Source: Holtiella sp036655075 (GTDB taxonomy: Bacteria; Bacillota; Clostridia; Lachnospirales; Cellulosilyticaceae). Taken from it: DNA of 64,000 nt. The DNA is taken from positions 12,862 to 76,861 of the forward strand of contig NZ_JAVVQU010000007.1 in NCBI RefSeq assembly GCF_036655075.1, read 5' to 3'. Below the pieces are notes generated by a model. It searched no databases. It was not told the origin of the DNA and saw only the letters and a list, made by a program, of their open reading frames with translations. Shown in pieces: positions 1 through 9,041 of this stretch. A program made the position numbers and the translations under genes. The first letter of the stretch is position 1, and each line of letters opens with the position of its first letter.

Positions 1-506
1 GGTGGGCTACGCCAATTAATCTCTTGTCCTCTTTTTACAAACTGACGCATAATGTCTGTACCTAGTAGAATACTACTGTCATCTTCTGGCCCAAACAGAT
101 TCCCTTCAGCTACTTTGTAGCCTAGCACATTCATTTCTTCTGCTGATAATCCACGTATTTCTACTGGCCAACTTGTACGGTACTTCCCAAACTCTAAAGT
201 CGCATTCAAACTTCTGATAGGAATAGCCATTTCTACGCCTTCCATCTTTTGCATGGCTTGTACCGCCTTATCATCTAGTTTAGGCGCTTTGGGATCTTCC
301 CAAGTATTAGGATTTACTTCTATAATCGTCAAAGACTGCATCCCTTGTAGTTGTTCTTTAAAGTTTGCATCCATTGCAATCCCAAGAGAAAGCATTAAGA
401 TAATAGAGCTTGCCCCAATGACAACCCCTAAAATAGTGAGGAACGTACGAAGTTTACGCCGCCATAAACTTCGCACACTCATCATAATAAGATCATTAAT
501 CCTCAT
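1..506 (-). CDS. MacB/FtsX-type ABC transporter permease, N-terminal part (cut by window edge)
   Basis: This is the 5' part (about 168 codons) of a gene that runs off the left edge. Translating the minus strand from the ATG at 506 gives a short basic N-terminus (VRSLWRRKLRTFLTILG), a hydrophobic first transmembrane segment (about residues 20-45) and then an extracytoplasmic stretch resembling the MacB periplasmic/core domain. This order is typical of MacB-family permeases. The ATG lies inside the 3' end of the upstream secreted-protein gene (11-nt overlap), so the two are translationally coupled. With the ATPase gene further upstream it forms an ABC module, probably an exporter or envelope-remodelling transporter. 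The remaining transmembrane helices are outside the window. Confidence 0.85.
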   Translation of the reverse strand, partial: MRINDLIMMSVRSLWRRKLRTFLTILGVVIGASSIILMLSLGIAMDANFKEQLQGMQSLTIIEVNPNTWEDPKAPKLDDKAVQAMQKMEGVEMAIPIRSLNATLEFGKYRTSWPVEIRGLSAEEMNVLGYKVAEGNLFGPEDDSSILLGTDIMRQFVKRGQEINWRSP

Positions 507-2838
507 CTAAATCCATCTCTTCTAGCTTACGTTGACGTTTTTTCATCACAAACGCTGTGATGCCTGCGGCAATTCCCATTCCAAATACCATTCCAAGTAG
601 AATTGGCCATTTCGCTGATTTTTCTTCTTCCATAGGAGGTAACATGTCATCTGGCATAGGTTCAAGGCCTTCATCTGGCATACTCTCCATAACATCCATT
701 TGGAATTCATGACTGTACGTTTGAAGTTGTCCTGTTACATCCTCATATTCAATTTCAATTTGTCCTGTTAAGGCTCCACCTTGAAGTGGAATAATGGTTG
801 GCATATAAGTCTTGGAACTTCCTTTTTCTAAAGCACCGATAATCATGGTGTTATCTTGTACTTCAAAGCCTTCTCCAACTGTTTTAATACGTACATTACT
901 AATACTTGTCTTCCCTGTATTATAAATCGTTGCAGTAAGCTCTGTAGGCATGCCTACTTCTACATATTCAATTTGCACTTCTGCCACTTCAAGCTTTGTC
1001 ACTTGTTCAACTGGGATTCCAAAGTGCTCTGTAGCTGTAATCGCTTCACCATTTTCGTCTTCATATTCCATTTCTAGTGTAATGTCATAAGTTTTAGGTT
1101 TTGCACTTGGAATGGTGTAAAGACGAATATTTTTAACATCTATTTGCCCCGGTACCAGTTCACTTATGAAGAAGGTATTACTTGCGTTCACAGGTGTAAA
1201 TACGCTACCTGTATCATTTTCACCTTGTTCTTTAATCGTTAAATTGGCTTTTAAGTTTTTAACTGTTTTATTTTGGTGGGTATTTAAGAATCCAATTTCA
1301 AGGTCAAACTCTTCACCTGCTTTAACAACAACGGGGTTCGAGCTATATGTTCCAACGATTACTTTTGGCTTACCTTTGCCCTTTTCTTCTTCTGTTTCTT
1401 CTGGATTGTCAATGGAAACTGTTGCATATTGTTTGATTGCAACTTCTTTTCCATTTAAAGTGTACTCTGCTATAATCTCAATCGGATAAGTTCCTGTGAC
1501 AACACCTTGTGTCGCTACAAAGTCTACTGTGTAGTTTTTAGTTTGTCCCTTTGCAAGCTTAGGTTCAATAAACATGCTTTTAGATTTTGACACAATACCC
1601 TCTGAACTTTTAACGCTAATTTTAACATTTTTTGCTTCATCTGGTGTGGTTACTTTGAAACCAATACGAAAGTTATCTCCAACCTTTTTAAGACCTTGTG
1701 GCTCAGATGTAGTTAAGATTTCCAACTCTTTTTGAGCAACACTTCCCTTAGTACTTAAGTAGATAAATTGACTACTTGTCTGAGTTTCACCTAAGTCATC
1801 TATGTAACTTAACTTCATCTCAACAGGTAAGTTGAAACTACTTGTATCACTTACAACTAAGCTCACTGGAACGGTTTGTGTTTTGTTACTATCAATATTT
1901 TCTATGTACTTCACGTTACTGCCATCTGTTACAAATACTTTTTCATTTGGAACGATTTCAAGCTTTACGTTTTTTGCTGCCACATGGCCTACATTTTTGA
2001 TAGCTACTTGAATAGACTTGGCTACATTTTCCTCAAAAGCTGATGTGTTACTTACAGCTACTTCAAGGGCTGGTGGCATAAAGTTGCTATCTACTTTAAG
2101 CTTTATGATATGTTCTTTCCCCTCAATATCTACAACCATTTCGTGCATACCACGTGCGATATCTTTATCAATATCAAGGGTTACGTAGTAGTCCTTCTTC
2201 TCCCCTTTCTCCATAGATGAAAGTGAAATCTCTTTTTTCTTTAAAGTAATGCCTTTTGCAGAATTCGAGTCTTTAATCTTCAACTTCATTTTTCCTGACT
2301 CTACATAGGCTTTGCTGTCATTTTTTACGGTTAAAGTAATTTGTTGTGTTTCACCTGCTACAACATTGATGGTGCTTTGAGCTATAGTCAGTCCTTCTGA
2401 AGCACTAATTGCTGAACTTGCGTTGGTTAATGGAATTTCAACGCTTGCTGGACCATTGTTCATACCTTCATAGCCTATTTCAGCTTTAACAGATTTCCCA
2501 TTTCCATTATAGACTAAGTCCATAATGATGATTGTTCCATCTCCATTCATTTGAACAGCCTTTTTATCTACACTGTCTGTAGTTCCTCCTGAAAGTTCAA
2601 TATACTGAATGAAATCTCTTAGTTCTTTTGTTGTGTTTGCCGTTACTGCTTTAATATAGACATTAAATGTATCGCCTTTTTCTAATGTTTTAGTCACTTC
2701 ATTAGCTGTAAGTGTTAAAGCTGGTGCTGTTTCTTGATTTACTTCAGCCGCCCATACATTTCCTCCTGTTGGGTAGATACATGCCGATGCTATCACACCT
2801 GCCATCAATAAACTTGCAAATTTACTCTTTCCTCTCAT
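496..2838 (-). CDS. Secreted, membrane-anchored CARDB/NEW3-repeat protein of an ABC transporter operon
   Basis: The 780-residue protein has a signal peptide (about 1-31, ending near VWAAEV), a long beta-rich extracellular region and a C-terminal transmembrane helix (WPILLGMVFGMGIAAGITAF) followed by a short charged tail. The ectodomain contains repeated segments of the NEW3/CARDB/COG1361 kind (for example the repeated theme of a conserved N, G, T-x-I/V-x-N-x-x-V and aspartate/glycine turns), as expected of adhesion-like modules. It sits between an ABC ATPase gene (17-nt overlap) and a MacB-type permease gene (11-nt overlap), the place where a MacA-type adaptor is found in Gram-negative operons. 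I infer an accessory extracellular subunit or substrate-binding partner of the transporter. No enzymatic motif is visible. Confidence 0.75.
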   Translation of the reverse strand: MRGKSKFASLLMAGVIASACIYPTGGNVWAAEVNQETAPALTLTANEVTKTLEKGDTFNVYIKAVTANTTKELRDFIQYIELSGGTTDSVDKKAVQMNGDGTIIIMDLVYNGNGKSVKAEIGYEGMNNGPASVEIPLTNASSAISASEGLTIAQSTINVVAGETQQITLTVKNDSKAYVESGKMKLKIKDSNSAKGITLKKKEISLSSMEKGEKKDYYVTLDIDKDIARGMHEMVVDIEGKEHIIKLKVDSNFMPPALEVAVSNTSAFEENVAKSIQVAIKNVGHVAAKNVKLEIVPNEKVFVTDGSNVKYIENIDSNKTQTVPVSLVVSDTSSFNLPVEMKLSYIDDLGETQTSSQFIYLSTKGSVAQKELEILTTSEPQGLKKVGDNFRIGFKVTTPDEAKNVKISVKSSEGIVSKSKSMFIEPKLAKGQTKNYTVDFVATQGVVTGTYPIEIIAEYTLNGKEVAIKQYATVSIDNPEETEEEKGKGKPKVIVGTYSSNPVVVKAGEEFDLEIGFLNTHQNKTVKNLKANLTIKEQGENDTGSVFTPVNASNTFFISELVPGQIDVKNIRLYTIPSAKPKTYDITLEMEYEDENGEAITATEHFGIPVEQVTKLEVAEVQIEYVEVGMPTELTATIYNTGKTSISNVRIKTVGEGFEVQDNTMIIGALEKGSSKTYMPTIIPLQGGALTGQIEIEYEDVTGQLQTYSHEFQMDVMESMPDEGLEPMPDDMLPPMEEEKSAKWPILLGMVFGMGIAAGITAFVMKKRQRKLEEMDLDED

Positions 2839-3547
2839 AGATAACTTCCCTCTCTTTCTCTTTTTTCACTTCAATCTTATGGATATTTCCATCAATTACT
2901 GTGATAATTCTATTGGCATAGTCTGCAATTTCTGGGTCATGGGATACAATAATTAAAGTCTGATTGTATTTCTTAGCAATGTCACGAATCATATCCATAA
3001 CTTCTATTGTTGTATGCGTATCTAAGTTTCCTGTTGGCTCATCGGCAAACAGGATTGTCGGGCGATTGACAAAGGCACGGGCTATACTTACCCTCTGCTG
3101 TTGCCCACCACTCATCTCCTTGGGTTTATGGTTAAGACGCTTTTCTAACCCAACTGCTTTTAGCATTTCTTTTGCACGCTTGTCCCGCTTTACTTTAGGC
3201 ATCCCTTGAAAAATGAGGGGTAAAGATACATTTTCTAATGCGGTTAAAGATGGAATCAAATTGTATGACTGGAACACAAAACCAATATATTTTTGTCTAA
3301 ACGTGGCAAGTTGTGTCTCATTGAGCAAATCTACACGTTTGTTTTTTATTTTAATTGTACCACGGGTTGGTTTTTCAAGCCCTGCTAGCATATTTAGCAA
3401 CGTAGATTTTCCTGACCCTGATGTTCCAAATAAACAGCAGATTTCCCCTTCTTCTATTTCAAGATTAATATTGTCTAAGGCTACAATCTTTTCCTTACCC
3501 ATACTATAAATTTTTCTTAAGCCTTGCACTTCTATTATTTTACTCAA
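2822..3547 (-). CDS. ABC transporter ATP-binding protein, MacB/LolD family
   Basis: The 241-residue protein carries a complete ABC ATPase core: Walker A GTSGSGKST (residues 41-49), the Q-loop (FVFQSYNLIPSL), the signature MSGGQQQRVSIARA, Walker B with LFADEPTGNLD, and the switch histidine in IIVSHD. The length and the EPTGNLDT motif fit the LolD/MacB/FtsE-like subfamily that pairs with permeases having a large extracellular loop. It is the first gene of a three-gene overlapping operon with the secreted CARDB-type protein and the MacB-like permease. The C-terminal tail is lysine- and glutamate-rich. Substrate unknown. Confidence 0.92.
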   Translation of the reverse strand: MSKIIEVQGLRKIYSMGKEKIVALDNINLEIEEGEICCLFGTSGSGKSTLLNMLAGLEKPTRGTIKIKNKRVDLLNETQLATFRQKYIGFVFQSYNLIPSLTALENVSLPLIFQGMPKVKRDKRAKEMLKAVGLEKRLNHKPKEMSGGQQQRVSIARAFVNRPTILFADEPTGNLDTHTTIEVMDMIRDIAKKYNQTLIIVSHDPEIADYANRIITVIDGNIHKIEVKKEKEREVIYERKE

Positions 3548-3651
3548 GTTATCCCTCCTTCTTGTTTAATTAATCACAATACTTAAAGTATATTATAAAT
3601 ATTTATATATTGCTATGAAAAGACCCAAATCTTAACATTTCATTTATATGT

Positions 3652-3685
3652 AAAAAGGTTATACCTCTTATTAGACGTACAACCT
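3652..3685 (-). terminator. Terminator of the csp-like protease operon
   Basis: On the minus strand a 9-bp stem (AGGTTGTAC with GTATAACCT, one G-U pair) closes a 12-nt loop and is followed by five T residues. It lies 35 bases past the stop codon of the last protease gene and separates that operon from the ABC transporter genes. Confidence 0.7.
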
Positions 3686-3719
3686 CTTCATTAAGTTTCA
3701 TTTTCTCGTTTTATTTTTA

Positions 3720-5456
3720 TTAAACAAAGCTAGACCGCCTAGCCATATCTAAGCTATTTTTCAAGCAAAGTTTACCATATCCCCAACTTGGGTCTGGAAA
3801 AACAACATCATCTATATCCCTTGCTGCACCACGAAGCAAGTACGTACGCACACTTTCTCCATAGAGGAAGGGGTTATTATGATTTACAATGCCCCACTGC
3901 ATCATCAAAGCTACCGAACCTGTTACATGCGGCGTCGCCATACTTGTGCCCGAGAGTGCTTGATAGCCCCCTGTATAACTAGCTGCTGTAATGTCTACAC
4001 CTGGTGCCACCAAGTCTGGCTTAATCTTTACAGGCGGCCTCGTATACCCCCTTCCAGAAAAGGGTGCTATTTGATTGGTTATACTGTTATATGCCCCTAC
4101 AGTAATCACGTAGTCTGAGGTAGAAGGTGTAGTCAGCGTTAGATCCGGTGTATTATTTAAGAAGAAAGTATCACTCCCTGAAGCAGCAATGGTCTCTCCC
4201 CAGATGTTAAAAGTTCCATCTACCACACTCTCCCCAATCACCCTGAGTTGCCACAATCCTGGCATAATATTACCACCTTCTAAGCCAACCATATAAACGC
4301 CAAACTCAATATTTCCATTAAGTGGTGAGGGTCCCGCAAAAGCTGGATATACAGTACTATTTCCAAGCACATAATGCTTCACAGGTGTCGTGTAAGTAAT
4401 TCTAGATGTCCGTCTCCCATCAGGTGCGACAAACTCAAAGGCTAGCTGGTCGACAGAGTTTTGCCATACAGAAAAGTTATATGTCTTTTTGTTTGTTCCC
4501 ATTTGAAATTCTACACTTTGCACTTCTCCTTGTGCAACTGTTTTACTGACATGATTACGAGAAAGCCCTTCATTTCCAGCCCCTACAAGGATATTGTTTT
4601 TCCATTCTTGAGCCGCATCATTTAAATAAATTTCAATGAGTGCACTTCCGTTATGAGGACCTTCGTTCATCCCTAAACTTAAATTAATGGCAACAGGTCT
4701 ATTTAACACCCTTGCCTTTTCCAATACATAGCGCACCCCAAGCATAATATCTGCTGTTCTTACCAAATTGCTTATTGCAGGATTCCCTAGCTTCACAATC
4801 ACAAACTCTGCCTCTGGCGCCACACCTATAATTCTTTCTCCTGAGGCTCGCCCGTTTCCACCTGCTATACCTGCCACATGGGTGCCATGCCCTAATGTAT
4901 CTTGGCTAGGTACAATACGTAACCGCTCAGCTTGTGTAGGTGCTTTAAGCGCCTCATTAATTTGTGCTTGACTATACTCACTGCCTTCTAAGTATCCCGC
5001 GGGCGGATGGCCTCCTATAGACTGGTCCCATATACTCGTAATACGTGTTGTACCATCAGCATTTCTAAAGTCTGGATGGGCATAGTTAATCCCTGAGTCT
5101 ACAATGCCTAGTAATACGCCTTTCCCTTTCAGCTGATAAGGCAAGTTATTTTGAACCGTATTAATACAACTTGCTTTTAAACTTTGGGTCAAATTATAAT
5201 AAAAGTCTTTGGGTGCTTCCATATATTCTATTTCTGGATAATTCAGGAGATCTTTTGCCCGCTCTAAAGGAATAACAATAATGGCTATTTGGTCATTAAT
5301 TCGTTGTACTAAAGCGCCTTCTTGCCGTACTACAGCTTCAATATCTCCGTGGTACTTGACGATAAGCCTTTGGTCTCTATTGGCAAGGAGTTGACCTTTA
5401 TCTTCATCCGCTATATTAAAGAGAATGTTCAGCTCGGCGTCTGTCTTTGTCTCCAT
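3720..5456 (-). CDS. Csp-like subtilisin (S8) protease, catalytic triad intact
   Basis: A 578-residue S8 serine protease without a signal peptide. The triad is complete: Asp120 in VDSGINYAHPDF, His190 in GHGTHVAGIAGG and Ser505 in LSGTSMATPH, with the oxyanion Asn295 in VGAGNEG. About 110 residues precede the catalytic domain and look like a prodomain. The large insertion between the Asn and Ser motifs (about 300-450) matches the jelly-roll insertion of clostridial Csp proteins. In Clostridium perfringens and C. difficile, active Csp proteases cleave pro-SleC in the spore so that cortex lysis begins during germination. It is the third gene of a three-protease operon, 13 bases after the second, with a good ribosome site (GGAAGGAG). 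Whether it is CspA, B or C cannot be decided from sequence alone. Confidence 0.8.
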   Translation of the reverse strand: METKTDAELNILFNIADEDKGQLLANRDQRLIVKYHGDIEAVVRQEGALVQRINDQIAIIVIPLERAKDLLNYPEIEYMEAPKDFYYNLTQSLKASCINTVQNNLPYQLKGKGVLLGIVDSGINYAHPDFRNADGTTRITSIWDQSIGGHPPAGYLEGSEYSQAQINEALKAPTQAERLRIVPSQDTLGHGTHVAGIAGGNGRASGERIIGVAPEAEFVIVKLGNPAISNLVRTADIMLGVRYVLEKARVLNRPVAINLSLGMNEGPHNGSALIEIYLNDAAQEWKNNILVGAGNEGLSRNHVSKTVAQGEVQSVEFQMGTNKKTYNFSVWQNSVDQLAFEFVAPDGRRTSRITYTTPVKHYVLGNSTVYPAFAGPSPLNGNIEFGVYMVGLEGGNIMPGLWQLRVIGESVVDGTFNIWGETIAASGSDTFFLNNTPDLTLTTPSTSDYVITVGAYNSITNQIAPFSGRGYTRPPVKIKPDLVAPGVDITAASYTGGYQALSGTSMATPHVTGSVALMMQWGIVNHNNPFLYGESVRTYLLRGAARDIDDVVFPDPSWGYGKLCLKNSLDMARRSSFV

Positions 5457-5469
5457 TTTTTACTCCTTC

Positions 5470-7251
5470 CTATTCATTGTAAATTCTCTCCAGGGCATCT
5501 AGCACACTTGTTATGCATAAAATACCATACCCATACGCTTGATTTGGAAATGCTCCAAATTGCATAGGCCTTTTAGCATATTTAATAACTAGTCCTTTTA
5601 AAGCTTCTCCATACAAGTAGCTCTCTGGTTTGACACGCAATCCATATTCTATAAATAAGGCATATGCACCACATACAAAGGCACCTGCTATACTACTGCC
5701 TGAATAAGAAGTATACTTATCTATAGTCCCTGCTTGAGGTACTATCAGATTAAGTCCTGGCGCTGCTATATCTGGTTTTACACGTTCATCCGCTGTATAG
5801 CCTCTGCCCGAAGCATTCACAGTCTGTAGTGTACGTCCATTAATTGTACTGACACTGGTAATAAGAAAGCCTGTAGATGGAATCGTCAATGTTGTAAAAG
5901 GGTCTGGTTCTAAAAATCGAGTAGGTCTTAAAATAGGATTGGTTACTGTTGCCCAAACATTATACCCTCCATCTACAATCTGGTTAGGTATCATACGTAT
6001 TGTCCATATGCCTGGATCTACTGTATCTACTCCATAACCTTCTAATAAAATGACCAGTTCTTGTGTCCTTGCACTAAATGGCTGTATAGACACATTAATA
6101 AGTACTGAAGTATTTCCAAATACATAAGCCACATTGTTAATGCGGTCTTCTAAAACATCTGTTTTCTCTCCATTTGGGGCAATAATGACAAAAGACATGT
6201 CATCCACATAATTCTTATATAAATTTGCTGTATAAAATTTTTGATCGGGCTCTATAGCGATTTGTATATCTTTTGCTTGACCTGGCTGAACAACGCCACT
6301 TGTATGTCTTTCCTTATTCGCCTCATTCCCCGTACCTACCGTCATATTACTTGGCCATACTAAGGTCATCTGATCGATAAATACTTCCAAATTGCTATAG
6401 CCTATATGGGCACCCTCATTAAGCCCTACACCAAGCAATAAACTTAAAGGTTTATTCAGTCGCCCAGCCTCTGATAATGCAAAGGCAATACCTCTCATCA
6501 CATCTGCATTAGTGGGGCCTCTAAAATCCTCTAAAGTCGTTCCTTTACTCTTCATTTTTACAACGAGTAAATCAGCATTAGGCGCTATTCCCTTATTTTG
6601 CCCTCCTGATCCATTACCATTTCCAGCAGCTATACCTGCCACAGCGGTTCCATGTCCCAAAATATCTACACTAGGAACAATTTCCAAACGCTTTTCCAAA
6701 GTATCTTGTCTAAGTGCTTCATCGATTTGTTCTTGGGTAAAATAAGCCCCTCCTATATGCCCTTTAGGCGGTGTTCCTTGAATGCTCTGATCCCATAAAG
6801 ATAAAATTCTCGTACTCCCGTCTTTATTTCTAAAGTCTACATGACTATAGTCTATACCTGAATCAATCACAGCGACCAAAACGCCTTTTCCTGATGCATT
6901 ATAGCTTTGGGGCGCGTAGATACTTGCTGGTGCACAGACTGCATTAGAATTTTCTACTGCAATGTATTGCATAGCTCTTGGGAGTTCAACATAAAAGATA
7001 GTATTTTCATCAGATAGTGCGCCTATCAAATTTTTATCAATTGTAATAATAGCAAAACGGTCATTCATCTCCTCATAAGTAAAAGGAATTTTTGCGCTTA
7101 TCTCTGAAAGTTGCTGATAGTATTGTATAATAAGCAACCATTCTCGCTCCGCAATATTTTGTCCTGTAATTTGTTCAAAAACTGCTATCGAAGTATAGGA
7201 TTCATAAATGAGTGCAAGTTGTAATAATGGACTTAATTTATTAAGATTCAT
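5470..7251 (-). CDS. Csp-like subtilisin (S8) protease with an atypical serine loop
   Basis: A 593-residue paralogue of its two neighbours. Asp130 (VIDSGIDYSHVDF), His200 (LGHGTAVAGIAAG) and oxyanion Asn309 (GTGNEA) are present. The serine motif is unusual: YSGSSIAGAF replaces the common GTSMATP, keeping a serine at the catalytic position (Ser520) but losing the Met, Thr and Pro around it. It could therefore be active with altered specificity, or weak. The N-terminal 120 residues form a putative prodomain, and no signal peptide is seen. It is the middle gene of the operon; the ribosome site GGGAGG abuts the stop codon of the preceding gene. Role inferred: spore germination signalling or pro-SleC processing, as for other clostridial Csp proteins. 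Confidence 0.78.
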   Translation of the reverse strand: MNLNKLSPLLQLALIYESYTSIAVFEQITGQNIAEREWLLIIQYYQQLSEISAKIPFTYEEMNDRFAIITIDKNLIGALSDENTIFYVELPRAMQYIAVENSNAVCAPASIYAPQSYNASGKGVLVAVIDSGIDYSHVDFRNKDGSTRILSLWDQSIQGTPPKGHIGGAYFTQEQIDEALRQDTLEKRLEIVPSVDILGHGTAVAGIAAGNGNGSGGQNKGIAPNADLLVVKMKSKGTTLEDFRGPTNADVMRGIAFALSEAGRLNKPLSLLLGVGLNEGAHIGYSNLEVFIDQMTLVWPSNMTVGTGNEANKERHTSGVVQPGQAKDIQIAIEPDQKFYTANLYKNYVDDMSFVIIAPNGEKTDVLEDRINNVAYVFGNTSVLINVSIQPFSARTQELVILLEGYGVDTVDPGIWTIRMIPNQIVDGGYNVWATVTNPILRPTRFLEPDPFTTLTIPSTGFLITSVSTINGRTLQTVNASGRGYTADERVKPDIAAPGLNLIVPQAGTIDKYTSYSGSSIAGAFVCGAYALFIEYGLRVKPESYLYGEALKGLVIKYAKRPMQFGAFPNQAYGYGILCITSVLDALERIYNE

Positions 7252-7260
7252 AATACCTCC

Positions 7261-8925
7261 CTATACAAGTATCAGACTATTTTGGAAGTCTAACTTCCCA
7301 TAACCTTCTATATTATTGGGGTAAGTTTGATTTGGACTACGTCTAGCACCTCGAATTAATACAGTCTTTGCTATGCGAGTATTAATAGGAAATAAATTAT
7401 TTTTTATGACTGCCCATTCTAAAAGCAAGGCACAAGCTGAAGTCGTGACTGCCGTAGCTACTCCTGTTCCACTATATCGACTATAGCCTCCAGACAAATT
7501 AGGTGCGAGTACATTGACCCCTGGCGCAACTAGACTGGGTAAAGTAACCATATTTCTTGTAGGCCCTCTACTTGAGCCTGCATAAATGCTTTGATCCATT
7601 CCATTATAGGCTCCCATCACAATAGTTTCATAGGCATTCCCAGGTGTTGTAATGGTCATACCCACATCGGGCTGTAAAAACCTTGTATCTTTACCTACGA
7701 ATCCTGCTCGTGGTAACCAGACATTGTACTCCCCTGAAACTACACTTTCCCCGTAAACTGTAATGGTCCAAATGCCAGGGGTTGGTGTAGTCAGTCTAAA
7801 CCTTATACTTTGGTCCCCTGATGTCACATCAGATGCAATATACTGCACTTCTAATTTAACATTTTCCAAAGGAAAGGTATATTCTTGCACCCGAATATTG
7901 TTATTCGGAATCTTGCCTGTATTGCCACCTAAAGGTGTTTTCACAGAAACTGTCAATTTATCCGGTGCAGTTGCCCATAGGTACATGATAAACCCCTTTT
8001 CATCTGCACCTACATTAACCTCAAACAAACTTGTTCCGCCTTGTAGAACCTTTCCACTGTAGTGATGTCCTTGATTCACTTCATTTCCTGCTGAGACTAC
8101 AAAAATAACATTTTCAAACGTACTGCTTTCTTGCAAATAGCGTTCACTGACTGTATCCCCCTCATGCCCACCTTGATTGCTTCCGAGCGCTGTACAAATC
8201 ACAATAGGTTTATCCTGCTCTTTGGCTAATGTAAGCAAATAGTTAATGCCTGTTAAGTAGTCATCATCTTGATATGCTACAGCGCCATCTTTAATAAGAT
8301 ATAAGTCTCTTAAATACTGTTTTGCAGGCTTTAGCTTTACCACTGCAAGCGTAGCATCCGGTGCTCCACCTACATACCCGCCAGGCACACCTCTTTCATT
8401 ACCTGCTGCAATAGCCGCAAGCATAGTCCCATGTCCATTCTCATCTGTACTTGGCACAACACTTAAAGGGTCCTTTGATTTCAAAGCTTCATTGATTTGT
8501 TCTTCCGTATAAATGGTCCCATAATCATATTCAGGTCCTCCTGATCCCTCTATACTCTGATCCCAAATGTTTATAATACGTGTTGTGTTGTCTTCGTATG
8601 TAAAAAGAGGATTTGTATATTGAATCCCTGTATCTACAAATCCTATAAGTACGCCAGTTCCTCGCAACTCGCCAAATGGATAAGTATGAAACGTAGAAAT
8701 ATTACTTTGTTCTATCGCATCTATAGCATTCAATCCTAACAAAATAGGTAAATAAATAGAACCCACTGATTTTTCTAACCCCTCAAATTCTAACTCTGCT
8801 CCCTCTGGAACACTTACGATAATCAATCTAGAACTTATAGGGGCAAAAATTAAGCTTGGATAAAGTTTTTTGTATTCTTCTAATCGAATAGGGGTTTCAA
8901 TTAAATAATCTTTATACTCCGCCAT
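7261..8925 (-). CDS. Csp-like subtilisin pseudoprotease (catalytic Ser replaced by Gly)
   Basis: A 554-residue S8 family member, first gene of the three-protease operon. Asp98 (FVDTGIQYTNPLF), His165 (NGHGTMLAAIAAG) and oxyanion Asn281 (VSAGNEV) are retained, but the serine motif reads YSGTGVATAV, so Gly488 stands where the nucleophile should be. I checked the codon in the nucleotide sequence (GGA). The reading frame is otherwise intact and the fold-defining segments are conserved, so this looks like a maintained pseudoprotease rather than a decaying gene. In C. difficile, CspC is a pseudoprotease with a Gly at the serine position that integrates germinant signals. A similar regulatory role is an inference here. 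Confidence 0.8.
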   Translation of the reverse strand: MAEYKDYLIETPIRLEEYKKLYPSLIFAPISSRLIIVSVPEGAELEFEGLEKSVGSIYLPILLGLNAIDAIEQSNISTFHTYPFGELRGTGVLIGFVDTGIQYTNPLFTYEDNTTRIINIWDQSIEGSGGPEYDYGTIYTEEQINEALKSKDPLSVVPSTDENGHGTMLAAIAAGNERGVPGGYVGGAPDATLAVVKLKPAKQYLRDLYLIKDGAVAYQDDDYLTGINYLLTLAKEQDKPIVICTALGSNQGGHEGDTVSERYLQESSTFENVIFVVSAGNEVNQGHHYSGKVLQGGTSLFEVNVGADEKGFIMYLWATAPDKLTVSVKTPLGGNTGKIPNNNIRVQEYTFPLENVKLEVQYIASDVTSGDQSIRFRLTTPTPGIWTITVYGESVVSGEYNVWLPRAGFVGKDTRFLQPDVGMTITTPGNAYETIVMGAYNGMDQSIYAGSSRGPTRNMVTLPSLVAPGVNVLAPNLSGGYSRYSGTGVATAVTTSACALLLEWAVIKNNLFPINTRIAKTVLIRGARRSPNQTYPNNIEGYGKLDFQNSLILV

Positions 8926-8948
8926 CTCTTCACCTCACCTTACAAAGC

Positions 8949-8991
8949 AAAAACTGCCTCAAAGCTTTAAGATTAAAACTTCTAGGCAGTC
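8949..8991 (-). terminator. Terminator after the alpha/beta hydrolase gene
   Basis: On the minus strand, ACTGCCT pairs with AGGCAGT around a second nearly perfect stem (AAGTTTTAA with TTAAAGCTT, one G-T pair), followed by TTTTT. It lies about 50 bases after the hydrolase stop codon and only 24 bases before the first protease ATG. It therefore also occupies most of the leader of the protease operon. Confidence 0.75.
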
Positions 8992-9041
8992 TCAAGTGCT
9001 ATCTCTTATTATTCATATGAATAAACTTAAGATTTTATTAT

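Noticed and set aside
253..510. 85-codon plus-strand frame opposite the ABC permease
   Set aside because: It is the antisense shadow of the permease gene start, without a ribosome site.
8926..9041. Sigma-G promoter for the csp-like operon
   Set aside because: A terminator hairpin fills most of the gap, and I could not find a -35/-10 pair with acceptable spacing, so no promoter is claimed.
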